A stretch of 64,000 bases of DNA from Methylomonas sp. MK1 (lineage in GTDB: Bacteria; Pseudomonadota; Gammaproteobacteria; Methylococcales; Methylomonadaceae). The notes below the pieces were generated by a model. That model searched no databases. It was given only the letters and a program-made list of their open reading frames with translations, and had not been told where the DNA came from. Position numbers and translations under genes: made by a program. The stretch lies in assembly GCF_000365425.1 (NCBI RefSeq), contig NZ_AQOV01000001.1:1240001-1304000 (forward strand), read 5' to 3'. Of the stretch, positions 24,301 through 32,831 are shown in pieces (the first letter of the stretch is position 1; each line of letters starts with the position of its first letter).

Positions 24301-26521
24301 CCCGGGCGAATTAAGAGTGCAATCGGCCGTGCTTTCCGGTGGTCAGATGCTTGGCCCCGGCAGTTTGATTATCAGCGGCTCGGGAGGCTCTGCCAGCGAT
24401 TTATTGCTGAACGGCAATTTCATCCTCAACAATCAATCGACCGTCATCAATTCTGGCAATGTGCGGGTGACCAGCAACGCAACTTTTACCGGCTCAGGCA
24501 CTTACCGGCAAACCGCCGGCACTACCCAGGTGGACGGCGTTTGGAGCCAGGCTTTGACCGAGATTCAAGCGGGAAGCTTCGGCGGCAACGGCAGCATCAG
24601 CGGTCCCCTCATCAACGATGGCACGGTCGGCATCGCCGGTTCGCATCTGACTTTGAACGGCCCGGTATCCGGCAGCGGTTCTTACGCCGGCATTGTGGAC
24701 ATAAACAATAGCTTCTCGCCGGGACCAGGTGCCAATGGTCAGGGTATAGCGGCCATCGATGCCACATCGGCCGATTTGATATTTCGCGAGTCCAGCAGCT
24801 TGAATTTGGAATTGGGCGGGGTAAACGGGCAATTGGTGACCGATGCGATTAACGCGCGCAGCATCGATATTCAGGGCGCAAAGCTTAATTTACAACGCTT
24901 GCTCAGCCAGCCTAATTTCTCGCCGCAACAGGCGTTTTCGCAGTCTGTGCTGTTGCAAACCACCAGCGGCAGTATCTCCGGAAATTTTAACCAGAGCATT
25001 ACTTGCCCGGAAGGCTCCAGCGATATGTTTATATTTTCCAAACAGGAAAAGCAGTTTTTGCTGACCATGGTGCCCAGATTGCCCAATCTGGTTCCCGCCG
25101 ACGTGCAATCCCTGGCAAGCGCCTTACAACAAATAGACTGCAGCGCCTCGACCCCGACTAATCTGCAGAATCTATTGAACGGCTTGAAACCCTTTTTAGC
25201 AAACGGTACCGCCGATGCCAGCAAAGTAGATCAATTCATCAGCGCGTTGCGGCAAATCAGCCCTGGCCAAATCGCGGCGGAACAAACCGTGTCCAACCAA
25301 ATAGCCAAACTGCAATCCGGCAACGTCACTCAGCGGCTGGTCTCTCTAAGAGCCGGAAGCGTCGGCGCCGGATCTCCTTCCAGTTTCAATGCGTCCGCCA
25401 AGCTCAACACACCAGTAAGCAGTTCAATGGCTATCGGCAGCGCTCCAGGCAATATCAGCGGGCCCAGCTCAACAAACAGTGTCAGCGCGCCGAATGCATC
25501 AAGCAGCATAAACACGCCCAGTACGCCCAGTTCTAACGGCATCAGCATTCAGGCTTCAACGCCGGAAAAAGATGGTCAATCCTCATCCAATGCACCCTCC
25601 TCGGTCAGTATTTCCTTGAACACGGGTAACGACGCCGACGGCACCGATCTTATCTCCGGCTTCAGCAATTTGGGCTTATTCATTAACGGCCAGTTCGAAT
25701 GGGCGGATAGAACCGCGACGGTAGTTCAACGCGGTTATGCGTCCACGATGTCCGCCGTCACTGCCGGCGCCGACTATCGCTTGAGCAAACGACTACTCAT
25801 GGGTTTGTCTGCCGGCTACGGCAGCAGCACCGCACTGATTTCCCAACAAGGCGGCAGCCAAAGCATAGATGGATACACCGTATCAGCCTTCGGCTCGCTA
25901 AACCTGACCGATAACTGGTATGTTGATCTGGTCAACAACCTGACTTATAACCAATACGATTCCAAACGCGTCACGCTGTATAACGATGCCAACGGCACAG
26001 CGGTCAATGAAACGGCATCCAGCCAAACCGATGGCTGGCAAAATCGCACCAGCCTCAGCAGCGGTTACGACATAGCGGTAAAAGAATGGACGTTTGGCCT
26101 TAGAGGCCGCACGGAATACGGTTACAATTTTGTCAACGGCCGCAAGGAACAAGGTGCCGGTTTAGGCATGAATATGATCGTCGGCGACTTGGACAACGAG
26201 TCGTTGAGCAGCAGTATCGGCGCCATGGTCACGCATGCGCTGAGCACGCCGATGGGGGTTCTAGTTTCGCAAGTGAATGTCGAATGGGAGCATCAGTGGT
26301 TCAATAAAAACTCCCTCATTACCACCCGCTTCGTCGATTCGCCTAACAATGCCTTTACCACCAACAGTTTTAGTGTCGATAAGGATTACATTAATCTGCG
26401 CGCCGGTTTATCGGCCCAACTGCCGTTTGGCGGCTCGGCGTTCATTCAATACGACACCACCTTCGGCCAGGAATACGTATCCCGCCACGCCTTTAATGTC
26501 GGGATACGCATGGAGTTTTGA
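21383..26521 (+). CDS. Giant type V autotransporter with tandem passenger repeats
   Basis: The long frame encodes up to 1712 residues. A long N-terminus leads to a signal-peptide-like core (FSALLIGFFSTADAA). Residues about 133-805 consist of seven near-identical 96-residue units of PATR type (SGTNTYTGNTQVSAG and related). A more divergent beta-helical region and a serine-rich linker follow. Residues about 1430-1712 form an outer-membrane beta barrel ending in phenylalanine. It probably secretes its own passenger as an adhesin or biofilm factor. The start is uncertain: a GTG at 21383 or the ATG at 21431, neither with a clear ribosome-binding site. Confidence 0.9.
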   Translation: MEYDQNPLFNQHHGFKMCQSLAESANNPLIAGRRSRSLGAYASYPFSALLIGFFSTADAAVCNWQGGDDIWSTPANWSCAASPGAADDAVINVGQNVALDISPSVANFSLAHAGATLSGAGTLTSTNDFDMQAGTVSAVLGGSVGLNKTTAGTVTLSGTNTYTGNTQVSAGTLVLGNSNVIADASSLVVNGGTFDLGANSDTVAGVQLLSGSITGTGTLTSNSTFDMQAGTVSAVLGGSVGLNKTTAGTVTLSGTNTYTGNTQVSAGSLALGNSNVIADASSLVVNGGTFDLGANSDTVAGVQLLSGSITGTGTLTSNSTFDMQAGTVSAVLGGSVGLNKTTAGTVTLSGTNTYTGNTQVSAGSLALGNSNVIADASNLVVNGGTFDLGANSDTVAGVQLLSGSITGTGTLTSNSTFDMQAGTVSAVLGGSVGLNKTTAGTVTLSGTNTYTGNTQVSAGSLALGNSNVIADASSLVVNGGTFDLGANSDTVAGVQLLSGSITGTGTLTSNSAFDLQAGTVSAVLGGSVGLNKTTAGTVTLSGTNTYTGNTQVSTGTLALGNSNVIADASSLVVNGGTFDLGANSDTVAGVQLLSGSITGTGTLTSNSTFDMQAGTVSAVLGGSVGLNKTTAGTVTLSGSNTYTGNTQVSAGTLALGAGDVLANTSSLIVNGGSFDLGSHNDTVAGVQLLSGSITGTGTLTSNSTFDMQAGTVSAVLGGSVGLNKTTAGTVTLSGTNTYTGNTQVSAGTLALGAGDVLANTSSLIVNGGSFDLGSHNDTVAGVQLLSGSITGTGTLTSNSAFDLQAGTVNANLGGNVGLNKTTSGTVILNGTNSYTGNTLVDAGVLNFTGSNTHSGNFTGNGTLQFGAGNHQFNTGTNLGTANITFSGGTNLVNAGVALTATDAVFSGGTTTIAGDYSVSNSTTVSGGTVNFSSAATKLLNLGSTFTINNGTVNLQHTSTEVSRYVQTGGILSGPGELRVQSAVLSGGQMLGPGSLIISGSGGSASDLLLNGNFILNNQSTVINSGNVRVTSNATFTGSGTYRQTAGTTQVDGVWSQALTEIQAGSFGGNGSISGPLINDGTVGIAGSHLTLNGPVSGSGSYAGIVDINNSFSPGPGANGQGIAAIDATSADLIFRESSSLNLELGGVNGQLVTDAINARSIDIQGAKLNLQRLLSQPNFSPQQAFSQSVLLQTTSGSISGNFNQSITCPEGSSDMFIFSKQEKQFLLTMVPRLPNLVPADVQSLASALQQIDCSASTPTNLQNLLNGLKPFLANGTADASKVDQFISALRQISPGQIAAEQTVSNQIAKLQSGNVTQRLVSLRAGSVGAGSPSSFNASAKLNTPVSSSMAIGSAPGNISGPSSTNSVSAPNASSSINTPSTPSSNGISIQASTPEKDGQSSSNAPSSVSISLNTGNDADGTDLISGFSNLGLFINGQFEWADRTATVVQRGYASTMSAVTAGADYRLSKRLLMGLSAGYGSSTALISQQGGSQSIDGYTVSAFGSLNLTDNWYVDLVNNLTYNQYDSKRVTLYNDANGTAVNETASSQTDGWQNRTSLSSGYDIAVKEWTFGLRGRTEYGYNFVNGRKEQGAGLGMNMIVGDLDNESLSSSIGAMVTHALSTPMGVLVSQVNVEWEHQWFNKNSLITTRFVDSPNNAFTTNSFSVDKDYINLRAGLSAQLPFGGSAFIQYDTTFGQEYVSRHAFNVGIRMEF
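21781..23796 (+). repeat. Seven tandem 288-bp units within the autotransporter gene
   Basis: The marker CGGCACGGTC occurs at 21781, 22069, 22357, 22645, 22933, 23221, 23509 and 23797, always 288 bp apart. There are thus seven full units with no insertions or deletions, plus a decayed eighth. Two subtypes exist: units 1-5 encode GNSNVIADAS and GANSD, while units 6 and 7 encode GAGDVLANTS and GSHND. High identity between units implies recent duplication or gene conversion. Confidence 0.95.
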
Positions 26522-26616
26522 GATACGCCCGCAACTACTTTATAGTTGCGACCATGTTTTGCCGGCGGAATTAAGCCAAGCCGAATCTGCGTGATTATTA
26601 ACTCGGCCCTTAAAAG

Positions 26617-26691
26617 CCGTTCACCTCTATAGGGTGCTGAGCTTGTCGAAGGGCAAACCCGCCTGGGCTTCGACCAGCTCAGACCGAACGG
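26617..26691. repeat. Imperfect inverted repeat, REP-like
   Basis: CTGAGCTTGTCGAAG at 26637-26651 pairs with CTTCGACCAGCTCAG at 26668-26682, with CCGTTC and GAACGG further out. The core resembles the widespread intergenic repeat containing TTCGACAAGCTCAG found in many bacterial genomes. It sits in the gap between the autotransporter and gspF. It could act as a transcription attenuator or as a mobile repeat. Only one copy is visible in the window. Confidence 0.7.
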
Positions 26692-26846
26692 AATACCAGT
26701 GATAAATAGGGCCGGGTTGATAACATGAAATGTGATAGACGTATACACGCTACGCGACAGTAACCGAGTGTCTATGTCTTGGCATTACAAAAACATTGCC
26801 AACTACCGAACCGCAAACCCAGCCAAAAAGCAAACTAAGCAAATAC

Positions 26847-28064
26847 ATGCCTTTATTCTCCTACAAAGCCGTCAACAGTCAGGGTGTCGCCGAAGACGGT
26901 GTGCGTAATGCCGCAGACGAGCAGGCCTTGCTGCTGGAATTGCAAAACCAGGGCTTAATTCCCATCCGCATTGAGTTGGCGAAGGATAAGACCTTTCTGG
27001 GGTTCAAATTAAAGTCTGCCGGGGTCAAGCTTTCCCAGAAAGAAATCGGCATGCTAACTGGAGAGCTGGCGACTTTGCTGGAATCGGGTTTGCCACTGGA
27101 CCGCTCGTTGACGATTCTGATGCAGTTGACCGAAGAAAACCCGAAATTGAATAAACTGGTCGGCGAGGTGCTGGAGAAGGTCAAGGCGGGTAAAGCTTTG
27201 GCCGATGCGCTGGAAAGCCAAAGCGGCGTGTTTTCCAAGTTTTATTTGAACATGATCCGCGCCGGCGAAATGGGCGGCAATCTCGGCGGCGTATTGATGC
27301 GTTTATCCGAGTATATGGAGCGCTCGCAAGAACTGAAAGATACGGTCAGCACCGCGCTGATTTATCCGGCCATTTTATTGGTGATGTCGCTGGCATCGCT
27401 GTTCGTGATGTTAACTTTTGTGGTACCGCAATTTAAGGAAATGTTCGACAGCGCTGGCCAGGCCTTGCCGGTGCCAACTCAGATCGTCATCGGCCTGGCC
27501 GAGTTTCTGCAAAGTTATTGGTGGGTGCTGCTGATTGTTATTCTTGGCAGCGTGCAAACTATAAAATCGCAGTTGGCCGATCCGGCCGGCAAAAAAGCCT
27601 GGGACGGCCGGCTTTTGAAATTTCCGTTGTTCGGCGAGATCATCCTGACCATGGAAATAGCAAATTTCAGCCGCACCTTCGGCACTTTATTAGGCAATGG
27701 CGTGTCGATTTTAAAATCACTGGGCATAGTCCGGGAAACCGTCGGTAACATGGTGTTGGCGGATCTATTAGAAAATGCCGAAGCACAGCTCAAGCAAGGC
27801 CGGACGATGTCGGACGCGTTGGCCCAGCAAAACCTGTTTCCCAAACTGGCGGTGCAAATGATTAAAATGGGCGAGGAAACCGGCAAACTTGAGGAAATGC
27901 TGATGCGGGTTGCCACCATTTACGACAAGCAGCTAAAGACCACCATCCAGCGGATGCTGGCGCTGCTGGAACCGGCTTTGATTATTTCGTTGGGCTTGAT
28001 GATAGGCGGCATCATCGTTTCCATTTTATTGGCTATTTTGAGCGTTAACGATTTGGCTGTTTAG
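26847..28064 (+). CDS. gspF: GspF, type II secretion inner-membrane platform protein
   Basis: The protein has two T2SSF domains of about 120 residues, the first around ELATLLESGLPLDRSL and the second around TFGTLLGNGVSILKSL. Three membrane helices are present, the last near the C-terminus (ALIISLGLMIGGIIVSILLA). I chose the ATG at 26847, giving 405 residues and the typical MPLFSYKAVNSQG start. An upstream TTG would add 17 residues not found in the family. GspF anchors the GspE ATPase. Confidence 0.94.
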   Translation: MPLFSYKAVNSQGVAEDGVRNAADEQALLLELQNQGLIPIRIELAKDKTFLGFKLKSAGVKLSQKEIGMLTGELATLLESGLPLDRSLTILMQLTEENPKLNKLVGEVLEKVKAGKALADALESQSGVFSKFYLNMIRAGEMGGNLGGVLMRLSEYMERSQELKDTVSTALIYPAILLVMSLASLFVMLTFVVPQFKEMFDSAGQALPVPTQIVIGLAEFLQSYWWVLLIVILGSVQTIKSQLADPAGKKAWDGRLLKFPLFGEIILTMEIANFSRTFGTLLGNGVSILKSLGIVRETVGNMVLADLLENAEAQLKQGRTMSDALAQQNLFPKLAVQMIKMGEETGKLEEMLMRVATIYDKQLKTTIQRMLALLEPALIISLGLMIGGIIVSILLAILSVNDLAV

Positions 28065-28120
28065 GCCTACGGACGAATAAATTCGCCCGTACCATCCATT
28101 TAATAGAAGGAGTTTTGCAG

Positions 28121-28546
28121 ATGAAACACACGTTACGCCGCCACGGCGGTTTTACCTTGCTGGAACTGTTGGTGGTGTTGGGCATTATCGCCATGCTGGC
28201 CGGGATTGTCGGACCGCAGGTGATGAAACATATGGGCGCCTCCAAAACCAAGGCTGCCAGAGTACAAATCGAGGATCTGGCGGCGTCGCTGGACATGTAC
28301 AAACTCGACGAAGGCCGTTATCCCACAGCGCAGCAAGGTTTGGCTGCTTTAGTGGAAAGACCCGCCGACGCCAAGCGTTGGAACGGCCCTTACTTGCGCA
28401 AGGACAAAATCCCGCAAGACCCTTGGAATCAGGATTATCACTACGTCTTCCCCGGCCAGCACGGTAAGTTCGATTTGTTCAGCTATGGTGCCGATGAAAA
28501 AGAAGGCGGCGAAGGCGAAGATCAGGACATCAACAGCTGGGAATAA
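28121..28546 (+). CDS. gspG: GspG, major pseudopilin
   Basis: This 141-residue prepilin has a short basic leader (MKHTLRRHGG), a prepilin-peptidase site before FTLLELLVVLGIIAMLAG and the GspG-typical calcium-site region near DPWNQDYHYVFPGQHG. AAGGAG precedes the ATG. It is the main subunit of the secretion pseudopilus. gspH starts immediately after its stop. No prepilin peptidase gene (gspO/pilD) is in this window. Confidence 0.95.
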   Translation: MKHTLRRHGGFTLLELLVVLGIIAMLAGIVGPQVMKHMGASKTKAARVQIEDLAASLDMYKLDEGRYPTAQQGLAALVERPADAKRWNGPYLRKDKIPQDPWNQDYHYVFPGQHGKFDLFSYGADEKEGGEGEDQDINSWE

Positions 28547-29014
28547 ATGACCGCCCTGCCCGCCCGTCAACGCATGCAAGGCTTTACGCTGATCGAGTTG
28601 ATCATCGTACTGCTGATTAGCGTCCTGGCTTTCGCGGTGGTCGGCAGCAATATCGGCTCCGGCAACCGCAGTACCAAGTTGCAAGCCGTCGCCAGGGATA
28701 TGGCCTCGGCCCTGCGTTACGCGCACGGCCAGGCCTTAATGACGCAAAAGCCAGTCAGCGTAGCAATCGATCTGCAAGACAATAGCTACAGCATCAGCAA
28801 CCGCGATAAAACTTACCCGTTTGCCGAAGACATCGACGTGTCGCTGGTGGTTGCGGAGGAAGAGTTTAGTGAAGGGGAACAGGGTAATATTCGTTTCTTC
28901 GGCGACGGTTCCTCCACCGGTGGCAGAATTACGTTGGAATGGGGCAATCAATTGCGCCGCATCGACGTCAACTGGATTACCGGCGAAGTCAGTATTTCCG
29001 ATGCAGCGGCATAA
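28547..29014 (+). CDS. gspH: GspH, minor pseudopilin
   Basis: The 155-residue protein has the prepilin motif QGFTLIELIIVLLISVLAFA and a beta-rich C-terminal domain of GspH/FimT type. It abuts gspG and overlaps gspI by 14 bases. It is expected to contribute to the pseudopilus tip region. Assignment rests on operon position and prepilin motif, because the C-terminal domain is poorly conserved. Confidence 0.88.
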   Translation: MTALPARQRMQGFTLIELIIVLLISVLAFAVVGSNIGSGNRSTKLQAVARDMASALRYAHGQALMTQKPVSVAIDLQDNSYSISNRDKTYPFAEDIDVSLVVAEEEFSEGEQGNIRFFGDGSSTGGRITLEWGNQLRRIDVNWITGEVSISDAAA

Positions 29015-29420
29015 AGGCTTTTCCTTACTGGAAATTCTGGTGGCTTTTTCCATCATGGCGATAGCGTTGACCGTGCTGCTGCGCATCTTCGGCACCGGCG
29101 TTAACAATGCGGTTATTTCCGAGGAATACACTATCGCCGTGCAAATCGCCGAATCGCTGATGGCCCGCACTGGCGTGGAAACCGAGCTAACAGCCGGCGA
29201 AAGTCAGGGTACGGAAGGCGATAAATACGACTGGCAAATCATCGTCAGTCCAGCGACGCCGGCGCAATCCCGTGCCAGTCTGAGAGATATGGATACCGAT
29301 CAGCAAAAGCCGGCGCCAGCGCTGATGTCGGTGCGGGTAGTGGTTGCGTGGGGCGAGGATGAGCAACCGCGTGCCGTGGAACTGCATACCTTAAAGCTAC
29401 AGCAACCAGGTCCTGGCTAG
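29001..29420 (+). CDS. gspI: GspI, minor pseudopilin
   Basis: The 139-residue protein begins MQRHKG followed by the prepilin helix FSLLEILVAFSIMAIALTVL and a short beta domain. The ATG at 29001 lies within the end of gspH, and the last base is shared with the gspJ GTG start, so translation is coupled. Together with GspJ and GspK it should form the pseudopilus tip complex. A longer frame extends upstream, but only this start places the leader correctly. Confidence 0.88.
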   Translation: MQRHKGFSLLEILVAFSIMAIALTVLLRIFGTGVNNAVISEEYTIAVQIAESLMARTGVETELTAGESQGTEGDKYDWQIIVSPATPAQSRASLRDMDTDQQKPAPALMSVRVVVAWGEDEQPRAVELHTLKLQQPGPG

Positions 29421-30133
29421 TGCTGTACCGTTCATCAGCAAAAGGATTTACGTTGATCGAAATGCTGATAGCCATTAGCCTGCTGGGCATCATGGTGGTC
29501 TTGCTGTTCGCCAGTTTGCGGATAGCGGCGGAAAGCTGGAACAGCGGCGAAGCCAAAATCAGCGAAGTGAATAAAAAAGCCGTGGTTTACCAATTCTTCA
29601 AACGACATTTGAGTAATACCAAACCCTTCCCTGTCATCCAGGAAAACCAACAACAAAACGATCAACAACAGGGATCGCAAGAACTGCCAAAACTGGCTTT
29701 CGAAGGCTTGCCGCAAAGCATCAGCTTTGTCTCTGCGTTGCCGGCCGCCTCGGCACGCAAGGGCTTGCAAGTGTTTCATGTCGGCCTGGACCCACAGCAG
29801 CCGTCGACCCTTAAGGTAGCTTTAACCCCTTACCGGCAAACCGAATCGATACCTACCGATGCCGAACCGGTCGTATTGTTGGAAAATTTACGGCATTTCA
29901 AAATCAGCTACTTTGGCGCATCGGCTGACAGCATTGACGGTAATGGCGCTTGGCTAGACGAATGGCAAGGACAAGCCACCGGCCAGTTACCCAAACTGGT
30001 AAAAATCAGCATCTCGCTAAATGACGACAGTTTTTGGCCGGACATGATATTTGCGTTAAAAATCAACGGCCAGCCGAATGCGGAAGCGTTGCTCGGCGAA
30101 CAAAACCAACAGCCCGGCATTGCGAATGAATAG
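29420..30133 (+). CDS. gspJ: GspJ, minor pseudopilin
   Basis: The 237-residue protein has the prepilin motif GFTLIEMLIAISLLGIMVVL. It is followed by the larger C-terminal domain typical of GspJ, with a glutamine-rich stretch (NQQQNDQQQGSQ) near residue 75. The start is GTG, sharing one base with the gspI stop, and the end overlaps gspK by eight bases. Alternative assignments are unlikely given the operon order. Confidence 0.87.
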   Translation: MLYRSSAKGFTLIEMLIAISLLGIMVVLLFASLRIAAESWNSGEAKISEVNKKAVVYQFFKRHLSNTKPFPVIQENQQQNDQQQGSQELPKLAFEGLPQSISFVSALPAASARKGLQVFHVGLDPQQPSTLKVALTPYRQTESIPTDAEPVVLLENLRHFKISYFGASADSIDGNGAWLDEWQGQATGQLPKLVKISISLNDDSFWPDMIFALKINGQPNAEALLGEQNQQPGIANE

Positions 30134-31106
30134 CATGCTTCGTGCACAGGCAGCCCATCGGCAAAGCGGCCTGGCGCTAGTGATCGTCATTTGGATTTTG
30201 ACGCTGCTGAGCCTGATGGCCGGCAGTTTTGCATTGAGTATGCGCCGGGAAAGCAGCGTCGCGGGCGCATTGAAAAACAATGCCCAAGCACAAGCACGTG
30301 CAGAAACCGGTTTAAGTATTGCCCAATTCATGCTGCAACAGGCCGATCCCGACCAGCGTTGGCACGCGGATGGCAGCATCTATCGGATACCGGGCAACGA
30401 TAGCGAAATTCGTATCAGAATTCTCGCCGAATCCGGCAAAGTCGATATCAACGCCGCCGAGGAACCCTTATTAAAGGCCTTGATTAGTTCGGTAAGCGAC
30501 GACGAAAAACTCCAGCAGAATTTATTGGACGCCCTGCTGGATTGGCGGGATGCCGACGATGAACCGCGTCCGCACGGCGCCGAAAAAAAACAGTATCGGC
30601 AGGCCGGACTGGCTTATCAGCCCAGCAATCAACCTTTTCAATCCCTGGAGGAGTTGCAATTGGTGCAGGGCTTTAACGCTGATATTTTCGAGAAACTTCA
30701 ACCGTGGATCACTATCTACTCCGGACAAGCGGAATTAAACTTGCGGCTGGCACCGCCGGAGTTACTGCAAATGGTTGGTGACAGCCTGAAGGAACAGAAT
30801 ATTCATGATGTATACTTGGACAAGCGCTTGTCGGAATCGACTTCAGCAGATGATGACACTGCCGAGCAAACCGATCCGGCATTGGCGGATGAAGAGCAAA
30901 CGTATACTATTATGGTGCAAACCCTGCTGGAAGATCAGGCGACGGCCGCTATCGAAGCAGTGGTAAGAATCCAGAACCAAGACCCCAGCCAAGCGCCCTA
31001 CCAAATCCTGGATTGGAAACAAGGTCAGCAAATATTGGCCTTATTCGACTCGGCCAAGGAATCCCAGCTAATTACCGTTCAAGATGAATTTACAAACCAG
31101 CATTGA
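30126..31106 (+). CDS. gspK: GspK, tip pseudopilin
   Basis: The 326-residue protein has the GspK-type prepilin helix (SGLALVIVIWILTLLSLMAG), lacking the usual glutamate at +5, and a large C-terminal part with helix-hairpin-helix-like segments (DVNAAE-like VDINAAEEPLLKAL; FQSLEELQLVQGF). GspK caps the pseudopilus with GspI and GspJ. I chose the ATG at 30126, overlapping gspJ by eight bases; another ATG three codons later is possible. Confidence 0.88.
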   Translation: MNSMLRAQAAHRQSGLALVIVIWILTLLSLMAGSFALSMRRESSVAGALKNNAQAQARAETGLSIAQFMLQQADPDQRWHADGSIYRIPGNDSEIRIRILAESGKVDINAAEEPLLKALISSVSDDEKLQQNLLDALLDWRDADDEPRPHGAEKKQYRQAGLAYQPSNQPFQSLEELQLVQGFNADIFEKLQPWITIYSGQAELNLRLAPPELLQMVGDSLKEQNIHDVYLDKRLSESTSADDDTAEQTDPALADEEQTYTIMVQTLLEDQATAAIEAVVRIQNQDPSQAPYQILDWKQGQQILALFDSAKESQLITVQDEFTNQH

Positions 31107-32256
31107 TTTCGATCTGAAACGTTTCTTCCAGTGGTGGGGGCGAGAATTGGCGTTTTTGGTACCGAATCGTCTCAGATCCTTGCTGACAGACCGCAGTGGC
31201 GCACTAGTATTCAGCGCCGCCGACGCGGATTTTCAAATCAATTTTTACCGCGAGGCCCAACAGCAAACCCCAATGACCTGGCGGCTGGACAGCAACATCG
31301 CGGACAGTTATCAAACCTTGAAGGCCCAACATCCGGACTTTGAAAAAGCCGAATGTATCTTACGCCTGGACCACACACAGGCACTAAAAAAGGTCGTCTA
31401 TTTACCCGCTGCCGCGCAAGAGAATCTGCAGCAAGTCGTCGGCTTTGAATTGGACCGGTATACGCCGTTCAAGGCCGAGCAAGTCTATTTTGCCGCCATT
31501 CCGCGCGGCAAAACCGAGCATGGTCAAATTGAAGTATTACTGGTATTTACACCTAAAACCGTACTGGACGAGCAACTGGGCAAACTACAGGCTTTGGGGA
31601 TACAGCCGGTGCGGGTGGATTTTTGCCACGCCAGCACCGTCAGCCCTGCCGATGCGCCTGACTACAATTTACTCCCGGAACGCTACCGGCCTCGTGGCAA
31701 CGCCTTGGCTCAAGCCACTCACTGGCTGCTGAACAGCTTACTGTTATTATTGTTTCTGGCTGTATTGATCTGGCCGGTGTGGCAGGAAGGCCAAGCCGTC
31801 GATGTATTGAAAAATCACATCAAAACGCTGGAAAAAGAAACTCGCGTGATAGAAGAACAACAGCATGAAATCGATGCCTTACGCCAGCAAACCCAACGTT
31901 TGATAGACATTAAAACCCAGTCTCCCGCTCTGGTTGCGGTATTGAATGAACTCAGCACCTTGTTAAAAGATGACAGCTGGTTGACGCATTTTCAATTTGC
32001 AGACAAACGCCTGCAAATCCAGGGTCAATCGCCGGCCGCGTCTTCCTTGATCGGTTTGTTGGAAAGTTCCGCATATTTCAGCAATGTCAGTTTCGTATCG
32101 CCGTTGACCCAGGATAAAGCCACCGGGCGAGAGCGCTTTCAAATCAGTATGGATGTTAGCCCGCCACCCGTCGCGCCTGCTCAGGATGCCGAGGTGACAA
32201 CCACCGGCGATCCCGACCCTGCCGAATCTGAGGCAAACGGAGAGTCCAAGCAATGA
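31084..32256 (+). CDS. gspL: GspL-type inner-membrane protein with PilN-like half
   Basis: The 390-residue protein has a cytoplasmic N-terminal domain with actin-like (PilM/GspL) features including FELDRYTPFKAEQVY. A membrane helix follows near residues 216-236 (WLLNSLLLLLFLAVLIWP), then a coiled coil and a periplasmic ferredoxin-like domain of PilN type. It links GspE to the periplasmic part of the machine. It overlaps gspK by 23 bases and gspM by four. Confidence 0.82.
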   Translation: MNLQTSIDFDLKRFFQWWGRELAFLVPNRLRSLLTDRSGALVFSAADADFQINFYREAQQQTPMTWRLDSNIADSYQTLKAQHPDFEKAECILRLDHTQALKKVVYLPAAAQENLQQVVGFELDRYTPFKAEQVYFAAIPRGKTEHGQIEVLLVFTPKTVLDEQLGKLQALGIQPVRVDFCHASTVSPADAPDYNLLPERYRPRGNALAQATHWLLNSLLLLLFLAVLIWPVWQEGQAVDVLKNHIKTLEKETRVIEEQQHEIDALRQQTQRLIDIKTQSPALVAVLNELSTLLKDDSWLTHFQFADKRLQIQGQSPAASSLIGLLESSAYFSNVSFVSPLTQDKATGRERFQISMDVSPPPVAPAQDAEVTTTGDPDPAESEANGESKQ

Positions 32257-32831
32257 ATGACGCGCGTTATCAACGCTGGCTGGCGCTATCACTATTGGGA
32301 TTGGTGTTATTTAGCGTAATATTTCTGGTTTTGCTGCCTTTATTCAGCAGTTGGCTGGATTATCGCGAGCAAAAAAACGACCTGCTGTTTCGTTTGCAAC
32401 GTCAGCAAGCTATTGTTGCTCGCCGCGACAGCGTTGCCCAAAACCTGGAATCATTGAATCAGCAATACCAGCAGCAAGGCTATCTGAGCGACAGCGACAC
32501 CGAAGCGCTGGCCTCGGCCGAGTTGCAAAACATCGTCAAAACCGCGGTAACGGAAGCCGGCGGACAACTGACCAGCACACAAGGTTTGCCGGGCAAGGCC
32601 GAAGAGGATTTTGTCCGCGTCGCCGTGAAAGTGCGGATGAGCGGCAGCATCGAAGCATTGCGCGCGGTGTTGCATAGTCTGGATACCAATATGCCCTTGT
32701 TACTGGTCGATCAATTGGACATTTCCCCGGTACGCGGCGCGCGTAACCGCACTACCAACAAAATGGATCCCAGTTCTCAGTTGAATGTCAGTTTTGAAGT
32801 CATCAGCTTTATGCGAGCCAAGACCTCATGA
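32253..32831 (+). CDS. gspM: GspM-type inner-membrane protein
   Basis: The 192-residue protein has an N-terminal membrane helix (LALSLLGLVLFSVIFLVLLP), a coiled-coil stretch, and a ferredoxin-like periplasmic domain near residues 95-185 (VRVAVKVRMSGSIEALRAVL). This matches the GspM/GspMb pattern. ATGA overlaps join it to gspL before and to the next gene after. GspM would pair with GspL. Confidence 0.82.
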   Translation: MNDARYQRWLALSLLGLVLFSVIFLVLLPLFSSWLDYREQKNDLLFRLQRQQAIVARRDSVAQNLESLNQQYQQQGYLSDSDTEALASAELQNIVKTAVTEAGGQLTSTQGLPGKAEEDFVRVAVKVRMSGSIEALRAVLHSLDTNMPLLLVDQLDISPVRGARNRTTNKMDPSSQLNVSFEVISFMRAKTS

